Shown: positions 62,327-64,000 of the stretch, piece by piece
Layout of the letters: every line of letters starts with the position of its first letter
Numbering within the stretch: the stretch's first letter is position 1
Assembly: GCF_000526915.1 (NCBI RefSeq)
Contig: NZ_JAGZ01000008.1
Location: 124,001-188,000 of the forward strand
DNA from: Mycobacterium genavense ATCC 51234
Lineage (GTDB): Bacteria > Actinomycetota > Actinomycetes > Mycobacteriales > Mycobacteriaceae
Length of the DNA: 64,000 nt
Direction of reading: 5' to 3'
Program-made: the position numbers and the translations under genes
The notes under the pieces: model-generated
Seen by the model: the letters and a program-made list of their open reading frames with translations, nothing else
Database searches by the model: none
What the model was told of the DNA's origin: nothing

Positions 62327-63241
62327 ATGAGCACTCAGACAGGACGTACCGACGGCGACAGCTGGGACGTGGCCAGCAGCGTGGGAGCGACGGCCACCAT
62401 GGTCGCCGCCTCCCGCGCGGTGGCCTCGCAGGGGCCCGACGCGCTACTGAACGATCCCTTCGCGGATCCGCTGGTGCGGGCCGTGGGCCTGGATGTCTTC
62501 GTCCGCGTGATCGACGGCGAGATCGACTTCGAGGACGACGCGCTGCTCAATCGCCAGGCACGGATCCATCAGATGACGGTGCGCACCCGGTTCTTCGACG
62601 ACTTCTTCACCGGCGCAACAGAAGTCGGTGTGCGACAGGCGGTGATTCTGGCGTCCGGCCTGGACACCAGGGCCTACCGGCTGCCGTGGCCGGCCGGCAC
62701 GGTGGTCTACGAGATCGATCAGCCCCGGGTCATCGAGTTCAAGACCGACACGCTGGCCGGTATCGGCGCCGTGCCGAGCGCCGAGCGCCGCACCGTCGCC
62801 ATCGACCTGCGCGACGACTGGCCCAGCGCATTGCGCGCCGCAAGGTTCGACGTCACGCAGCCGACGACCTGGAGTGCCGAAGGACTGCTGCCCTATCTGC
62901 CCCCGGAGGCCCAGGACCGGCTGTTCGACAACATCACCGCCCTGAGCGCGCCGGGCAGCCGGATCGCCACCGAGTATGTGACCGACCCCAACGCGTTCAC
63001 CGACGAGCGGTTGCGGCAGATCAGCGACCGCTGGCGCAGCTTCGGGTTCGACCTCGACGCTTCTGCCCTGTTCTACCAGGGCGAGCGCAGCGTCGTGGTG
63101 GACTATCTGAGCACGCACGGCTGGCAGGTGACGGCCCAACCCGCCAGGGAGCTGTATGCCCGCAACGGGTTTGAGTTCCCCAACGACCAGATGACGGCCG
63201 CCTTCGGCGACCTGAGTTATGTCGCCGCGACGCTGAAGTAG
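62327..63241 (+). CDS. SAM-dependent methyltransferase, TIGR00027 type (block 2, copy 2)
   Basis: A 304-residue paralogue beginning M-S-T-Q-T-G-R-T-D-G-D-S-W-D. It starts directly at the base after the copy 1 stop codon, so translation is probably coupled. It has G-L-D-T-R-A-Y-R-L, Y-E-I-D-Q-P-R-V-I-E-F-K and W-S-A-E-G-L-L-P-Y-L-P-P. The frame is intact. Confidence 0.85.
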   Translation: MSTQTGRTDGDSWDVASSVGATATMVAASRAVASQGPDALLNDPFADPLVRAVGLDVFVRVIDGEIDFEDDALLNRQARIHQMTVRTRFFDDFFTGATEVGVRQAVILASGLDTRAYRLPWPAGTVVYEIDQPRVIEFKTDTLAGIGAVPSAERRTVAIDLRDDWPSALRAARFDVTQPTTWSAEGLLPYLPPEAQDRLFDNITALSAPGSRIATEYVTDPNAFTDERLRQISDRWRSFGFDLDASALFYQGERSVVVDYLSTHGWQVTAQPARELYARNGFEFPNDQMTAAFGDLSYVAATLK

Positions 63242-63349
63242 GCCTTGGCTCAGGTCGATTGCCCGACTCGCCCCCTCGCCGCCACGCGGCTGGGGGTGCC
63301 CCACCTCGCGCCTACCGGCGCGCGTCGTCGTCGGGCTAGAGTCCTCCCC

Positions 63350-64000
63350 ATGGCCCGTGCACATGACGACAACTGGGATCTGGCGTCCAGCGTGGGCGCG
63401 ACCGCAACCATGGTCGCGACCAAACGCGCCATGGCGACGAAGGATCCGCGCGCATTGATCAACGATCCGTTCGCCGAGCCGCTGGTACGCGCGGTCGGCG
63501 TGGATTTCTTCACCAAGATAATGGACGGCGAACTCGACCTGTCGTCGGTCGAGAACGCCTCGCCGATCCGTATGCGGGCGATGATCGACGGAATGGCGGT
63601 GCGCACCAAGTATTTCGACGACTACTTCGTCAATGCCACCACCGGGGGCGTACGCCAGGTGGTGATCCTCGCGTCCGGATTGGACTCGCGCGCCTACCGG
63701 TTACCGTGGCCCGCCGGGACAGTGGTGTACGAAATCGACCAGCCGCAGGTAATCGAGTTCAAGACAACCACTTTGGCCGATATCGGAGCCCACCCCACCG
63801 CCACCCGGCGCACCATTGCGATCGACCTGCGCCAGGATTGGCCGGCGGCGCTGCGGGCCGCGGGGTTCGACACCACCAGGCCGACCGCGTGGTTGGCCGA
63901 GGGGCTGCTGATCTACCTGCCGCCGGAGGCCCAGGACCTGCTGTTCGACAACATCACCGCCCTGTCCGTGCCGGGCAGCACGATCGCGACCGAATTCGTC
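63350..64000 (+). CDS. SAM-dependent methyltransferase, TIGR00027 type (block 2, copy 3), cut by the right edge
   Basis: The first 217 codons of another paralogue, starting M-A-R-A-H-D-D-N-W-D-L-A at ATG 63350. It has G-L-D-S-R-A-Y-R-L, Y-E-I-D-Q-P-Q-V-I-E-F-K and A-E-G-L-L-I-Y-L-P. It follows copy 2 after about 110 bases. No lesion is seen up to the window edge. Confidence 0.83.
   Translation, partial: MARAHDDNWDLASSVGATATMVATKRAMATKDPRALINDPFAEPLVRAVGVDFFTKIMDGELDLSSVENASPIRMRAMIDGMAVRTKYFDDYFVNATTGGVRQVVILASGLDSRAYRLPWPAGTVVYEIDQPQVIEFKTTTLADIGAHPTATRRTIAIDLRQDWPAALRAAGFDTTRPTAWLAEGLLIYLPPEAQDLLFDNITALSVPGSTIATEFV

Noticed and set aside
63242..63349. GC-rich inverted repeats between methyltransferase copies
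   Set aside because: Short stems such as TGGGG-GTG-CCCCA occur, but without a T-run or link to a known element. They could arise by base composition alone.
1..64000. Sequencing error as the sole cause of all lesions
   Set aside because: Several lesions are substitution stops, and no essential gene is hit. Single-base errors may still explain some isolated 1-nt indels such as in mmsA.
1..64000. CRISPR array, tRNA or rRNA genes, IS elements, prophage
   Set aside because: No regularly spaced repeats, cloverleaf sequences, rRNA stretches, transposase motifs or phage genes were seen on either strand.

Overview
The window is a high-GC actinobacterial chromosome segment that reads as a slow-growing Mycobacterium. 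It carries the ESX-4 type VII secretion locus (esxU, an Rv3446c-like gene, eccC4, eccD4, mycP4, eccB4), cutinase-like Culp genes, the infA-rpmJ-rpsM-rpsK-rpsD-rpoA-rplQ-truA and secY-adk-map operons, sigL-rslA, PPE genes and a family of TIGR00027-type methyltransferases. These resemble M. tuberculosis Rv3444c-Rv3465 and Rv0725c-Rv0753c, here brought within about 60 kb. The species cannot be fixed from the sequence alone.

Layout. 1-9.3 kb: ESX-4 locus, with eccC4, mycP4 and eccB4 broken. 9.4-11.8 kb: three Culp genes, one intact. 11.8-13.4 kb: broken NCS1 permease. 13.5-18.1 kb: intact ribosomal protein/rpoA operon on the minus strand. 18.4-21.6 kb: receiver/flavoprotein-reductase fusion (broken) and a cNMP-domain histidine kinase. 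21.6-25 kb: two F420-type LLM oxidoreductases, then rmlB-rmlC. 25-29.7 kb: four tandem membrane acyltransferases, the first broken. 29.7-32.7 kb: ECF sigma factor-Rieske-cupredoxin-metallophosphoesterase-membrane protein operon. 32.7-38.3 kb: flavoprotein, valine catabolism genes (mmsA broken, fadE9, mmsB) and a SpoIIAA-like protein. 38.3-43.3 kb: a MarR gene and a compact four-gene operon (ThDP enzyme, SRPBCC protein, KASIII-like protein, HisC-like aminotransferase). 43.3-47.5 kb: rslA-sigL, map-adk-secY. 47.7-64 kb: two blocks of three methyltransferase paralogues each, flanking a PPE/GNAT/xylB/serA/fucA/MBL/AraC/ADH segment in which many genes are broken.

Two systems stand out. First, the four-gene operon next to rslA-sigL starts downstream of TGAACC-N16-CGTGC. 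sigL itself is preceded by CGAACC-N16-CGTGT with the same spacing. This points to a SigL-controlled biosynthetic operon whose ketosynthase-like member lacks the usual catalytic His. Second, an ECF sigma gene overlaps by 4 nt a membrane-anchored Rieske protein whose layout (cytoplasmic N-terminus, one membrane segment, outer iron-sulfur domain) would suit a redox-sensing anti-sigma factor. A GTGTAACC-type motif sits upstream of both the sigma gene and the downstream cupredoxin gene.

The window also shows heavy gene decay. About fifteen genes carry frameshifts and/or in-frame stops, and all are dispensable types (ESX-4, Culp, PPE, sugar kinase, aldolase, ADH, permease). Every ribosomal, RNA polymerase, Sec, adk, map and rml gene is intact. 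At least seven lesions are substitution-type stop codons, which indel sequencing errors would not produce, so genuine reductive evolution is the better explanation.
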